From Microbacterium sp. (GTDB taxonomy: Bacteria; Actinomycetota; Actinomycetes; Actinomycetales; Microbacteriaceae), in NCBI RefSeq assembly GCF_031179285.1, contig NZ_JAPSHY010000003.1, positions 124,001 to 188,000 of the forward strand: DNA of 64,000 nt, written 5' to 3'. A program made the position numbers and the translations under genes. The notes under the pieces were generated by a model that saw only the letters and a list, made by a program, of their open reading frames with translations, was not told the DNA's origin and searched no databases. Position 1 is the stretch's first letter. Every line of letters starts with the position of its first letter. Below, piece after piece: positions 8,504-17,750 of this stretch.

Positions 8504-9604
8504 GTGCCTCGGGGGAAGCGCAGACGCCGCATCGCAGCCGTCGTCATCATCGGCACCATGCTCGTCGTCGGTGCGGGCGCTGCGGCGTTCGCGTGGATGA
8601 ATCAGACACCGCCGGAGCCGGAGCCGAAGGCGCGCGCGGGGGTGCTCGTGCGGCCGCTCACGCCTGCACAGCAGCTCATCGCCGATTCCGGAGATCCGCT
8701 GGCGTGCGCGGTCAGCTTCGCCGGCGACGGCATCGACCTGGATCCGGTGCTGCAGCTGCAGAGCGGCCTCTATCAGGCGCTGCCGATCCCGGCGCAGGCA
8801 GGCAGGGTCTTCGCCGGCTGGTACGCGAGCAGCGACGACGCCGCCGGCTACCGGGTCGAGGGACGGGTCAACGGATCAGATCCCGTCATCTGCGTCGACC
8901 AGCAGGTGCAGCTCTTCGCGGCGTGGAAGACCCCAGACGAGAACGCGGCGGAGAACGCCCAGGTGCCGATCCTCATGTACCACCAGTTCACAGCGAAGCC
9001 CGAGGGCGAGTCGGGGTGGCTGCGCGGCAACTACGCGTACGTCGGCGATTTCGAGGCGCACATCGAGCACATCGCGACCACCGGTTTCTACCTGCCCACC
9101 TGGGATGAGCTGAGCGCGTTCATCGACGGCAGGTTGTTCCTGCCTGCTCGTTCCGTGATCGTGACGGATGACGACGCCGATCAGAGCTGGTTCGATCTCG
9201 CCGTGCCGATCCTTGACGAGCACCGGGTGCTGGCGACGTCGTTCATGATCACCGCCTACCGCCAGGACCCGGCTCCGTCGATGTACGTGCTGCGACGCTC
9301 GCACACCCACGACATGCATCAGGCCGGAGAGAACGGCAGGGGAAGGATGGTGAACTGGCCGGCCGAGCAGATCGCCGCCGATCTCGCCGCCTCCGCCGGC
9401 GTCCTCGGCGTCAGCGAGGTGATCGCCTACCCCTTCGGTCACTACAACGACATCGCCAAGCAGGGGGTGGCGCAGGCCGGCTTCGAGATGGCACGCACGA
9501 TCGAGCCGGGCTATGTGCACATCGGCAGCGACAAGCTCGCCCTCCCCGTCGTGCGCATCGACTACGGGATGGGGCTGGAGTCCCTGATCAAGCGGATCGG
9601 CTGA
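8504..9604 (+). CDS. Membrane-anchored polysaccharide deacetylase family protein with InlB-repeat-like region
   Basis: 366 aa with GTG start 4 nt after add. A basic N-terminus and one hydrophobic segment (residues about 9-29) indicate a signal anchor, so the rest is extracytoplasmic. Residues about 70-145 resemble a Listeria-Bacteroides/InlB B repeat (AGRVFAGWYAS ... LFAAWK). The C-terminal half is NodB-like: VPILMYHQF, then VTDDD in place of the usual TFDDG, and SHTHDMH as likely metal ligands. Such enzymes deacetylate peptidoglycan or other glycans. Substrate is unknown, and its position after add has no clear metabolic logic. Confidence 0.8.
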   Translation: MPRGKRRRRIAAVVIIGTMLVVGAGAAAFAWMNQTPPEPEPKARAGVLVRPLTPAQQLIADSGDPLACAVSFAGDGIDLDPVLQLQSGLYQALPIPAQAGRVFAGWYASSDDAAGYRVEGRVNGSDPVICVDQQVQLFAAWKTPDENAAENAQVPILMYHQFTAKPEGESGWLRGNYAYVGDFEAHIEHIATTGFYLPTWDELSAFIDGRLFLPARSVIVTDDDADQSWFDLAVPILDEHRVLATSFMITAYRQDPAPSMYVLRRSHTHDMHQAGENGRGRMVNWPAEQIAADLAASAGVLGVSEVIAYPFGHYNDIAKQGVAQAGFEMARTIEPGYVHIGSDKLALPVVRIDYGMGLESLIKRIG

Positions 9605-9635
9605 CACACGATTGCCGTCACGAGAGGATTGTGCG

Positions 9636-10496
9636 ATGACATCCCCCTCCGTCTTCGTCGCGGGACCGGCTTCCTGGAACTCGATCGTCGTCCTCGACCG
9701 GCTTCCGGAGCCCGTCCCGCATATGCAGTTCGCAGAGGAGTCCTGGGAGACGGTCGGCGGAACGAGCGCGGGCAAGGCGCTGAGCCTCACGGCGCTCGGG
9801 AGGGCGACCGTGCTGTATGCCCTCGCCGGCGACGATGAGCCGGGCAGGCGGGTGTGCGACGCGCTCGCAGGCGCCGGAGTGCAGGCGGTCTGGGGCAGGA
9901 GTGCCACCACGGAGCGCCACCTCAACCTGATGACGCGAGCGGGGGAGCGGGTCTCGCTGTACCTGGCCACACCCTCGACGGACGCGGTCGACCTCGATCC
10001 CGCACTGCTCGACGCGATGAGAACGGCCGACGCCATCGTGATGGACCTCGCCGCGGAATCGCTGCGCCTGCTCCCCACGGCGCAGGCGTCCGGCAGGCCG
10101 ATCTGGGTCGACGTTCATGACTACGACGGCGAGGCCGCGTTCCATGTGCCGTTCCTGTCGGCCGCCGACGTCGTCTTCTGCAGTGCAGACCGGCTCGCCG
10201 ACCCCGTGGGGTTTCTTCGGACGTGCGTCTCGCGCGGTGCCGCGCTCGCCGTGTGCACGCTCGGCGCGGATGGCGCGGTCGCGGTCGACGCCGAGGGAGC
10301 GACCCATCGCGTCGCTGCTGTCGCCGTCGACGTCGTCGACACGAACGGCGCTGGGGATGCGTTCTTCGCGGGCGTGCTGGACGCCCGGCTGTCAGGGCTC
10401 TCGCTGCCGCGAGCGCTCGAAGCGGGAGCCCGATCGGCATCCGAAGCGCTCCGGACCCGCCACCTGCATCCGCTGCTGGATCCGGTGCTCGGCTGA
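9636..10496 (+). CDS. PfkB family carbohydrate/nucleoside kinase
   Basis: Cytoplasmic sugar kinase of the ribokinase fold (286 aa). I use ATG 9636, which has a GAGAGG site, rather than the track start at 9612. The C-terminal PfkB signature DTNGAGDAFFAG places the catalytic base near residue 241. The N-terminal di-Gly region reads GGTSAGKALSLTALG instead of the usual GGxxxN pattern, so substrate cannot be assigned. Near nucleoside genes, a nucleoside or pentose substrate is plausible but unproven. It converges with the next gene with only 10 nt between stops. Confidence 0.85.
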   Translation: MTSPSVFVAGPASWNSIVVLDRLPEPVPHMQFAEESWETVGGTSAGKALSLTALGRATVLYALAGDDEPGRRVCDALAGAGVQAVWGRSATTERHLNLMTRAGERVSLYLATPSTDAVDLDPALLDAMRTADAIVMDLAAESLRLLPTAQASGRPIWVDVHDYDGEAAFHVPFLSAADVVFCSADRLADPVGFLRTCVSRGAALAVCTLGADGAVAVDAEGATHRVAAVAVDVVDTNGAGDAFFAGVLDARLSGLSLPRALEAGARSASEALRTRHLHPLLDPVLG

Positions 10497-10506
10497 GACG
10501 GACTCC

Positions 10507-11949
10507 TCAGGTCGCCGTCGGCGCATGGTCACGCGGCGCAGGCGCATCGACATCGAGCTGCTCCCAGGCGTCGGCGATGAGTTGCACGCCGGCGTCGAGG
10601 TCCGCGATGGGTGAGGTGAACGGCAGCCGCAGGTACCGCTCGAGGGAGCCGTCGATGGAGAACTTCGGTCCGGCGATGAGTGACATGCCGCGAGCTCTGC
10701 AGATGGAGGCGAGGGCGGAGCTTGCGGGACGGTTGAGTTGCACCCACATGGACAGGCCACCCGCGGGCCATGGCGTCGTCCACTGCGGCAAGCGACGGTT
10801 GAGGGACTCCGTCAGCACCGCCCGGTGTTCGCGCAGGAACTTTCGCCGTCCGATGACGAGGTCGTCGAGGCGCCGCACGACTCGTTCGCCGATGAGCTGC
10901 TCGATGGGTGGGGTGCCGAGGTCGCCGGCGGGGCGGGCTTGGACGAGGCGGCGGATGACCGCCTCATCGGCGCGGATCCAACCGATGCGCAGCCCGCTCC
11001 ACACCGACTTCGACAGGGAGCCGAGTGTGATGACACCGGACCCGTCAGGCCCTGCGTCGCGGGCGGCATGGCGGGCGAAAGGACCGTCGTCCCACGGGCG
11101 GTCGATGTTGAGGTCGACGGGCGCTTCGTCGATGACGAGTGCGGTCCCCGCGGCGCGGGCGGCCCGCGCCACTCGGATGCGGTCTTGCGGGTCCATCGAC
11201 GCGCCCGTCGGATTGTGGAAGTCGGGAATCAGGTACGCGGCGGTCGGTCTCGTGTGCTGGATGGTGGCGAGCAAGTGCGGGATGTCCCACCCGTCGGTGG
11301 TGACCGGAGTGGCGACCATGCGCGCCCCGGCGCGTTGGAACGCTTCATATGCGTGCGGGTAGGTGGGCGATTCGACGAGTGCGGTATCGCTGCGATGGAT
11401 GAGTGTCTGGGCGGTGAGTGCGATCGCATGCTGGCCCCCCGTGGTGACGATGATCTGGTCTGGGGAGGTGGGAAGTCCGCGGGTCGTGTAGCGGTCCGCG
11501 ATGGCTTCACGAAGCGCGTCGTTGCCGAGCAGGTCGAAGCCGGGGAACGTGGTGATGTCGGGGAGGTCTGCTGTCGTCTCGGCGATGAGTTCTCGGAGCC
11601 CGTCCACCGGGGGCGGGACGGAACCCGCGAAGTCGACGACGCGGCCGGGGCGCTTGGAGACGTCGGCAAGGTGCGGCAGGGAGGCGAGACTGCCGGATCC
11701 CCGCCGGCTGACGAGATGGCCACTGTCGCGCAGTGCCTGATAGGTGGCGACGATGGTGGTCCGACTGCGACCTGCGACCACCGCGAGTTCCCGTTCGGAC
11801 GGGAGGCGAGTCCCCACGGCGATGCGTCCGTCTGCGATGAGCACACGGATGCGTCCGGCGAGTTCGGTGTAAGCAACCCGTTCGACACCCAAGTCGCCGG
11901 TCATCGACAGCAGCGCGCGTGCTGACATTCGTGCTCCGAGTGCGGCCAT
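10507..11949 (-). CDS. MocR-type transcriptional regulator (GntR HTH fused to aminotransferase fold)
   Basis: 480 aa. Residues about 20-90 form a GntR winged helix (GTRLPSERELAVVAGRSRTT). From about 120 onward is a class I/II aminotransferase-like domain with PDFHNPTGA and a PLP-lysine region SLSKSVWSGLRIGWI. MocR proteins use PLP or derivatives as effector. Target genes are unknown. Its start faces the dehydrogenase at 12085 across about 135 nt, so that gene, or the cluster to 14.7 kb, is the obvious candidate. The start could be a few codons further in. Confidence 0.88.
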   Translation of the reverse strand: MAALGARMSARALLSMTGDLGVERVAYTELAGRIRVLIADGRIAVGTRLPSERELAVVAGRSRTTIVATYQALRDSGHLVSRRGSGSLASLPHLADVSKRPGRVVDFAGSVPPPVDGLRELIAETTADLPDITTFPGFDLLGNDALREAIADRYTTRGLPTSPDQIIVTTGGQHAIALTAQTLIHRSDTALVESPTYPHAYEAFQRAGARMVATPVTTDGWDIPHLLATIQHTRPTAAYLIPDFHNPTGASMDPQDRIRVARAARAAGTALVIDEAPVDLNIDRPWDDGPFARHAARDAGPDGSGVITLGSLSKSVWSGLRIGWIRADEAVIRRLVQARPAGDLGTPPIEQLIGERVVRRLDDLVIGRRKFLREHRAVLTESLNRRLPQWTTPWPAGGLSMWVQLNRPASSALASICRARGMSLIAGPKFSIDGSLERYLRLPFTSPIADLDAGVQLIADAWEQLDVDAPAPRDHAPTAT

Positions 11950-12084
11950 GAGTCCAGCATCTGCGAGTGGACCTGGCGAGCCTTCGCCGACGCGGCGTTT
12001 ACTCGGACATTGGCAGGAAGTCGACGGCGAAAGGTGCGAACCGATGGGTGAGAGGGAAGTCCACGACGACGCCCGGAGGCGGCG

Positions 12085-12951
12085 ATGACACCGCCCGTCG
12101 GCTTCATCGGTCTCGGGCTGATGGGCTCAGCCATCGCTTCCCGCCTGCTCACCGAACAACCTCTGATGGTCTGGAACCGCTCGCCATCTGCGGCTGCACC
12201 CTTCGCCGAGGCCGGTGCCTCGGTCGCGTCGTCCGCGGCGGAGGTCTTCGCGACCTGTCGCACGGTGTTCGTGATGGTCACGGATGAGCACGCCATCGAC
12301 GACATCCTCCGCAGCGTGGATGTGACGGACAGGACGCTGGTGGTGATGAGCACGGTGTCACCTTCCCGCTCCGCCGCTTTCGGGGAGCGACTCGCTCACG
12401 CGCGCGGCCGGTATGTGGAGGCGCCGGTGTCCGGTTCGCGGCAGCCGGCGTTGAACGGAGAACTCATCGGCATGATTGCCGGGGACGACCGGCTGCTGGA
12501 CGAGGTGGAGGCACTTCTCGATCCGGTGTGCGCGAGGGTCGTGAGGTGCGGGGAGCCGCCGCAGGCGATGCAGATGAAACTGGCCGTGAACACGTTCCTG
12601 GTCACCGTCGTGACCGGGCTCGCAGAGGCCTTCCACTTCGCAGAGACCCACGGGCTCGACGCGACGTTGTTGCAGGGGATTCTCGACGTCGGCCCGATGG
12701 CATCATTCGTCTCGCGTGCGAAGTCCGCCGCGCTCGTGTCCGGCGACTTCACCCCGCAAGCGGCCGTTCCTGACGTGCTCAGAAATGCCCGCCTGGTCGT
12801 CGACTCCGCACGGGAGCACCGGGGCGCCGCGCCGTTGATGAACGAGTGCGCGCGGTTGTACGCCGAGACGCTGGAACTCGGGCACGGCGTGGATGACATG
12901 GCCGCCGTCGTCACGGCCTACCGGGCGCGGTCTGCCGCGTTGAGGATGTGA
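12085..12951 (+). CDS. NAD(P)-dependent beta-hydroxyacid dehydrogenase (3-hydroxyisobutyrate dehydrogenase family)
   Basis: 288-aa oxidoreductase. A Rossmann fold starts at VGFIGLGLMG (residues 4-13). Then come the family's substrate-binding segment VEAPVSGSRQPAL and a catalytic lysine in QMKLAVN. The all-alpha C-terminal domain is of normal length. Members reduce or oxidise beta-hydroxyacids such as 3-hydroxyisobutyrate, tartronate semialdehyde or gamma-hydroxybutyrate; specificity is not readable. The ATG has a GGAGG site. It is probably the first gene of a plus-strand cluster with the FAD monooxygenase. Confidence 0.88.
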   Translation: MTPPVGFIGLGLMGSAIASRLLTEQPLMVWNRSPSAAAPFAEAGASVASSAAEVFATCRTVFVMVTDEHAIDDILRSVDVTDRTLVVMSTVSPSRSAAFGERLAHARGRYVEAPVSGSRQPALNGELIGMIAGDDRLLDEVEALLDPVCARVVRCGEPPQAMQMKLAVNTFLVTVVTGLAEAFHFAETHGLDATLLQGILDVGPMASFVSRAKSAALVSGDFTPQAAVPDVLRNARLVVDSAREHRGAAPLMNECARLYAETLELGHGVDDMAAVVTAYRARSAALRM

Positions 12952-12988
12952 CGGTTGCGGCGGACCGCTCGCTGAGAGGATTTCGCAT

Positions 12989-14167
12989 ATGAGGGTGCTG
13001 ATCGTCGGCGCAGGCGTCGCCGGACCGACGTTGGCGTATTGGTTGCGTCGGTTCGGGCACGAACCGACGCTCGCGGAGCGCTCAGCGAGGCCTCGGCAGG
13101 GCGGCTATGTCATCGACTTCTGGGGTGCCGGCTTCGACGTCGCTGAGCGGATGGGCATCGTTCCCGGGCTGATGGAGAGGGGGTACCGGGTCCGCGAGGT
13201 GCGGGAGGTGTCGGCATCCGGCAGGCGCATCGCTCACTTCGACCCGCGGATCGCGCTCGACGCGGTCGGCGGCCGCTACATCAGCATCGCCCGCTCGGAC
13301 CTCGCCGCCACCATCCTCGACTCCCTCGAGGACGATGTCGAGACGATCTTCGGCGACACCATCCGGTCACTCCACGACGGGTCCCGCGTGCTGGTCGGAT
13401 TCGCCAGCGGCGTGGAGCGAGAGTTCGATGTCGTGGTCGGCGCGGACGGGCTGCATTCTCACGTTCGTGCGATGACATTCGGACCGGAGGGGCAGTTCGA
13501 AAGACGACTCGGTATCTCGGTCGCGGCATTCGAGGTCGACGGGTACCGACCGAGGGATGAGCTCACTGCACTCACACACACCGTCGTGGGAGCAGAGGTT
13601 CTCCGATTCTCGACGAGGGACGACGCGACGATTTTCTCCATGATCTTCAGGCACGAGTCCGATGTGCCGGTGGGAGATCAGGACGAGGAGCGCGAGCTGG
13701 TGCGTGCTCGACTGTCCGGAATGGGGTGGGAGGCGCCTCAGATCCTGAAGCATCTGCCGGAGGCGAGAAGCTTCTATTTCGACAGCGCCAGCCAGATCCT
13801 GATGCCGACCTGGCATCGGGGCAGGGTTGCGCTCGTCGGCGACGCCGCGGCGTGCCCTTCCCTTCTGTCGGGGCAGGGCTCCGCGTTGGCGATGGTGGCG
13901 GCGTATGTCCTCGCGACTGAGTTGCGTGACGCGGGCGGCGACCACACCCGCGCGTTCTCGGCCTACCGGAGCCGGCTGGCGTCTGCGGTGCGAGTGAAGC
14001 AGGATGCGGCGATACGGCTCGGCGCGGCATTCGCACCGCAGAACCGCCGGCAGCTCTTGGTCCGCAACGCCGTGCTCGGGCTGATGGGCATTCCGCTCGT
14101 CGCCCGCATCGCACTGGGTCGCAGCCTGCGCGACCCCATCGAACTGTCGCCCACCCCGACCACCTGA
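12989..14167 (+). CDS. FAD-dependent aromatic-type monooxygenase
   Basis: 392-aa class A flavoprotein monooxygenase (PHBH fold, similar to TetX/kynurenine-monooxygenase-like proteins). The N-terminal dinucleotide motif GAGVAGPTLA is near residues 7-16. The mid-region motif VVVGADGLHSHVR is the DG motif. The second FAD motif is GDAAACPSLLSGQGSALAM. It is predicted to hydroxylate an aromatic or polyketide-like small molecule with NAD(P)H and oxygen. The ATG has a GAGAGG site 38 nt after the dehydrogenase. Physiological substrate is unknown. Confidence 0.88.
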   Translation: MRVLIVGAGVAGPTLAYWLRRFGHEPTLAERSARPRQGGYVIDFWGAGFDVAERMGIVPGLMERGYRVREVREVSASGRRIAHFDPRIALDAVGGRYISIARSDLAATILDSLEDDVETIFGDTIRSLHDGSRVLVGFASGVEREFDVVVGADGLHSHVRAMTFGPEGQFERRLGISVAAFEVDGYRPRDELTALTHTVVGAEVLRFSTRDDATIFSMIFRHESDVPVGDQDEERELVRARLSGMGWEAPQILKHLPEARSFYFDSASQILMPTWHRGRVALVGDAAACPSLLSGQGSALAMVAAYVLATELRDAGGDHTRAFSAYRSRLASAVRVKQDAAIRLGAAFAPQNRRQLLVRNAVLGLMGIPLVARIALGRSLRDPIELSPTPTT

Positions 14168-14262
14168 ACAGAACCCCGCGCCAGTGCGGTGCGGCACGCC
14201 GCTGGTCCAGTGAATCCAGGTGGACCGCGCGGCATCCGCATCGCAGACGGTGTTCTGTATCG

Positions 14263-14751
14263 GTGACCACTTTCGCTGTGCTCGAGTATCTGCGGCGCCA
14301 CCTCGCCGGTCAGCTGAAACCGGAGGACTCGACGCTGTTGCGGTATCCGACGCCGATCTCGCAACTCCTCGGGTTCGAGATCCTCGCCGTCGACGAGCGC
14401 GCCGCCACGGTGCGAATGACGGTGACGCCGGACGTGCACGGCAATCAGCAGGGCACCGTCCACGGGGGCACCATCGCCGAGCTCGCCGACGCCGCCATCG
14501 GGACTGCGCACTCCACCGTCATCGGTGAAGGCGAATCGTTCGCCACCATCGAGCTCACCGTCCGCTACCTTCGACCGGTCTGGAAGACATCGCTGACTGC
14601 GACAGCGTGGGCGCAGCACGCGGGCCGAACCGTGTCCCACTATCGGTGCGAGATCCGGGACGACACCGACCGCATCGTCGCTGTCGCAGACAGCTCGGTG
14701 ATGACCGTGCGGGGCGACGATGCTGACCGATCCGGACCACGATCCCGATGA
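14263..14751 (+). CDS. PaaI family hotdog-fold thioesterase
   Basis: 162 aa with GTG start. The hotdog signature is clear: HGNQQGTVHGGTIAELADAA, with the active-site region around the HGG turn, then ATIELTVRYLRPV. PaaI-like enzymes hydrolyse acyl- or aryl-CoA esters. It follows the monooxygenase by about 95 nt and converges on the FMO gene with 7 nt between stops. Together with the dehydrogenase and monooxygenase it suggests a small catabolic or detoxification set, but the pathway cannot be named. Confidence 0.85.
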   Translation: MTTFAVLEYLRRHLAGQLKPEDSTLLRYPTPISQLLGFEILAVDERAATVRMTVTPDVHGNQQGTVHGGTIAELADAAIGTAHSTVIGEGESFATIELTVRYLRPVWKTSLTATAWAQHAGRTVSHYRCEIRDDTDRIVAVADSSVMTVRGDDADRSGPRSR

Positions 14752-14758
14752 AGGAAAG

Positions 14759-16051
14759 CTACGAAGACGCCTCCAGTTCGGCCTTCTCCCGGTGCACCGC
14801 GGCGCGATAGGCGTCCTTGTTCACGTAGTACGCCATCCGTGCCAGACCGAGGTACCGGTAGCCGCCGGTGAGGTCGGGCCAGGGTCGGCCCATGACCCGC
14901 TCCCGGAACCGTGCGGCGCGCTGGGGAGCGCTCTGTGCGGCAGCGAGATACGCGGCCAGGAGCTCGGCCTGTTCGTACCGGCCTTGCCAGCCGATGCCGG
15001 ACGCCTCGATCATGCCGACCGTGTACAGACCGTTGAACGAGGCCGGAAACATGTTCAGGAACAGCCGGGGCGCAGCCCCGCGCCAGTGCAGGTGCTGCCG
15101 ATCGACGAAGGGATAGTCCAGGGTGTATCCGGTGGCGAGCAGGACGAGGTCGTAGTCTCCGCTGCTGCCGTCGCGGAAGTGCACGGTTGTCCCGTCGAAC
15201 CGGGCGACGTCGGCTCGGATGCGCAGATCGCCCTGACCGAGGTGGTTCAGGATCATGGTGTTGACGATGGGGTGCGACTCGTAGATCCGGTAGTCCGGGC
15301 GAGGGAAGCCGAACCGCACGGGATCGCCGGTGAACGCCTTGAGGACCCGGCTGTCGACCGCCTGCTTGATCCGCGCGGGAAGCGGCCGCCCCTGATTGAG
15401 GGTGTCGCTCGGACGGCCGAACAGATACCGCGGGACGAAGTAGTAGCCGCGGCGCACGCTCATCTCGACCGATGCGGCGTGATGCACGGCATCCACCGCG
15501 ATATCGCAGCCGGAATTGCCCGCGCCGATCAGCAGCACTCGCCTGCCCGCGAGCTGGGTGGGGGACTTGTACGCGCTCGTGTGCAGCAACTCACCTTCGA
15601 AAGCGCCGGGGAACGTGGGGATGTGGGGTTCAGCGAGCGTGCCGTTGGCGAGGATGACGCCGGTGTACCACCTCGTGCTCTCCCCGTCAGGTCCGGAGGC
15701 GGTGAGATCCCAGCCGCCGTCCCTCGGCTCCAGGCGCGTCACACCGGTGCCGAAGCGGAACAGCTCTGTGAGCCCGAAACGGGCGGCGTAGTCGCGGAAG
15801 TACTCCAGGAGCAGGCGATGGCCGGGGTAGTCGATCGAGGACCGCATCGGGAACTCGGTGAACTCGGTCGTGGTACGCGAGGAGATCAGGTGCGCCGACT
15901 CGTACATCGTGCTGCGCGAGTTGGAGATGTCCCAGAGTCCGCCGACGTCGTGAGACGACTCGTAGCCGTCCACGCGGATGCCGCGCTTTTGCAGTGCTCG
16001 TGCTGTCGCCAGGCCCGATGGACCCGCGCCGATGACGGCATAACTGTTCAT
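14759..16051 (-). CDS. Flavin-containing monooxygenase (FMO/YUC-like)
   Basis: 430-aa class B flavoprotein monooxygenase. FAD motif GAGPSG at residues 8-13. The FMO region FPGAFEGELLHTSAYKSP corresponds to the family's FxGxxxHxxxY/F fingerprint. The NADPH motif is GAGNSGCDIAVDA. ATGYTLDYPF is the C-terminal ATG motif. It oxygenates a soft nucleophile (N or S) or performs Baeyer-Villiger chemistry; the substrate is unknown. GGGAGC precedes the ATG. The gene is read alone, towards the thioesterase. Confidence 0.9.
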   Translation of the reverse strand: MNSYAVIGAGPSGLATARALQKRGIRVDGYESSHDVGGLWDISNSRSTMYESAHLISSRTTTEFTEFPMRSSIDYPGHRLLLEYFRDYAARFGLTELFRFGTGVTRLEPRDGGWDLTASGPDGESTRWYTGVILANGTLAEPHIPTFPGAFEGELLHTSAYKSPTQLAGRRVLLIGAGNSGCDIAVDAVHHAASVEMSVRRGYYFVPRYLFGRPSDTLNQGRPLPARIKQAVDSRVLKAFTGDPVRFGFPRPDYRIYESHPIVNTMILNHLGQGDLRIRADVARFDGTTVHFRDGSSGDYDLVLLATGYTLDYPFVDRQHLHWRGAAPRLFLNMFPASFNGLYTVGMIEASGIGWQGRYEQAELLAAYLAAAQSAPQRAARFRERVMGRPWPDLTGGYRYLGLARMAYYVNKDAYRAAVHREKAELEASS

Positions 16052-16137
16052 GCTGCTCCCGCACGTCGCTGTGCTCGATCCGGTGCCCCTGACCGATCGT
16101 ATCTGCCGGAGGGCCGCCGAGGGGGCGTGCGTGGCTC

Positions 16138-17295
16138 TCAGCCGGCGTTGATCGCGGACTGCCGAACGACCACGGCGTCGAGCACCGCCGGGAATAGCGG
16201 GTGCATGGGGTCGAGCCCGGTGATGCGCGCGGTGAGAGACGCCGGATCCTCGGTGCGCAGCATCCGCTGCAGGTCGATCGACTGCTCATCGTCCTCGTCC
16301 TCGAACGCGAGAGCGGCGGCGACGGCGGCGATGAGAGCGTCAGCCGGGAGGCCGCGCTCGGCCGCGGATGCCGCCGGACCGATGAACCTCTCGTGCCGGG
16401 ACAGCTTGCGAAGGGGCTGGCGCCCCACCCGCTGCACGGTGTCGATGAGCTCAGGGTTGCGAAAGCGGTCGAGGATGGTCGACCGGTAGGCCGCGAGTCC
16501 CGCGGGGTCCAGTGCGTGCTCTGCCACGAGGACGGCCGAGGTCTCCTCCAGCGCAGCGCTCACCTTCGCGGCGATGGCGGGATCGGCCAGTGCGTCGGAC
16601 AGGCGCTCGACACCGGATTGCGCACCGAAGTACGCCGCGGCGGCATGACCGGTGTTGACCGTGAAGAGCTTGCGCTCGATGGAGGGCGCCAGGTTTTCGA
16701 CGAAGTGCGCCCCGGGGATGTTCGGACGCTCCGCGCCGAACGGGCCGGACTCGATCGCCCACTCGAAATAGGGCTCGACGGTCACGTCGACGCCGGGCCC
16801 GCCCGCCTGCGGCGGCACGATGCGGTCCACGGCCGTGTTCGCGAAGACGGCGCGCCGCAGAAGCGCATCGGCGTCGGCACCCGCCGCGGTCTCGATCTCG
16901 GCGCGGAGGGTGTCCGTCGCACCGATCGCGTTCTCGCAGGCCATCACACCGAGCGGCGCGGCGTCGGCGGAGCGCAGTCGGAGTCCTTCGACGATGACCG
17001 GTGCGACGAACCTCAGCACCGTCGGCCCCACGGCCGTGGTGACGAGGTCGGCGGTGGCGACCTCTCCGGCGGCGGCATCCGGATCGGTCCTGCTGTTCAC
17101 GGCCCGGAAACCCGTGACGACGTGGTCGACCCCGCCGGGGCCCGCTTCGTGGACGGTGTAGGAATCCGCCGCGTTGACGGCGTCCACCAGGGCATCGGCC
17201 ACATCGGAGAACACGACCTCGTATCCGCCCTCGTGCAGCAGCAGTCCGACGAAGCCGCGGCCGATGTTGCCGGCGCCGAAGTGGACGGCCTTCAT
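16138..17295 (-). CDS. mtlD: Mannitol-1-phosphate 5-dehydrogenase
   Basis: Oxidises mannitol-1-phosphate, delivered by the PTS, to fructose-6-phosphate with NAD. 385 aa, normal for the long-chain polyol dehydrogenase family. The Rossmann motif HFGAGNIGRGFVG is at the N-terminus, and KLFTVNTGHAAAAYFG is the family's substrate/catalytic segment. It is the last gene of the mannitol operon. Its ATG overlaps the mtlF stop by one base (TGATG). Confidence 0.95.
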   Translation of the reverse strand: MKAVHFGAGNIGRGFVGLLLHEGGYEVVFSDVADALVDAVNAADSYTVHEAGPGGVDHVVTGFRAVNSRTDPDAAAGEVATADLVTTAVGPTVLRFVAPVIVEGLRLRSADAAPLGVMACENAIGATDTLRAEIETAAGADADALLRRAVFANTAVDRIVPPQAGGPGVDVTVEPYFEWAIESGPFGAERPNIPGAHFVENLAPSIERKLFTVNTGHAAAAYFGAQSGVERLSDALADPAIAAKVSAALEETSAVLVAEHALDPAGLAAYRSTILDRFRNPELIDTVQRVGRQPLRKLSRHERFIGPAASAAERGLPADALIAAVAAALAFEDEDDEQSIDLQRMLRTEDPASLTARITGLDPMHPLFPAVLDAVVVRQSAINAG

Positions 17296-17726
17296 CAGTC
17301 GTTCACCGCCGCGAGCATCTCGAAGAGCTCTTGCGGCGTCTCTGCCGCGGCCAGCCGGGCGACGTCGTCTTCGTCGGAGAACAGCACGGCGATCTGCGAC
17401 AGGATCTCGAGGTGCTCGTCACCGCGGCCGGCGATGCCGATCACGAACGTCGCCTGCTCTCCGGCCCAGTCGACGCCGCCGTCGTAGCGGACGACGGAGA
17501 GAGCGGAGGCGAGGATCTCGTCCTTGGTGTCATTGGTGCCATGCGGGATGGCGAGGCCGTTGCCCATGTACGTGGACACGGTCGCCTCGCGCTGACGCAT
17601 GGCGTCGACGTACGCCGGGGTGACCGCCCCGGCCGCGACGAGGATGTCCGTCGCCTCCTGGAGGGCCTCCTCCTGGGTCGCGGGGCCGGAGTGGATGCGG
17701 ATCCGGTCGAGAGTCAGAACGCTCAT
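17295..17726 (-). CDS. mtlF: PTS mannitol transporter subunit IIA
   Basis: Cytoplasmic phosphocarrier (143 aa) passing phosphate from HPr to the IIB domain of MtlA. The active histidine is His62 within NGLAIPHGT. It is a free-standing IIA, consistent with an IICB-only MtlA. The start ATG has an AGGAAC-like site. About 70 nt separates it from mtlA, and that gap contains an 11-base G tract. Confidence 0.95.
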   Translation of the reverse strand: MSVLTLDRIRIHSGPATQEEALQEATDILVAAGAVTPAYVDAMRQREATVSTYMGNGLAIPHGTNDTKDEILASALSVVRYDGGVDWAGEQATFVIGIAGRGDEHLEILSQIAVLFSDEDDVARLAAAETPQELFEMLAAVND

Positions 17727-17750
17727 GTCTGTTCCTTTCTGAGTGGAGGC

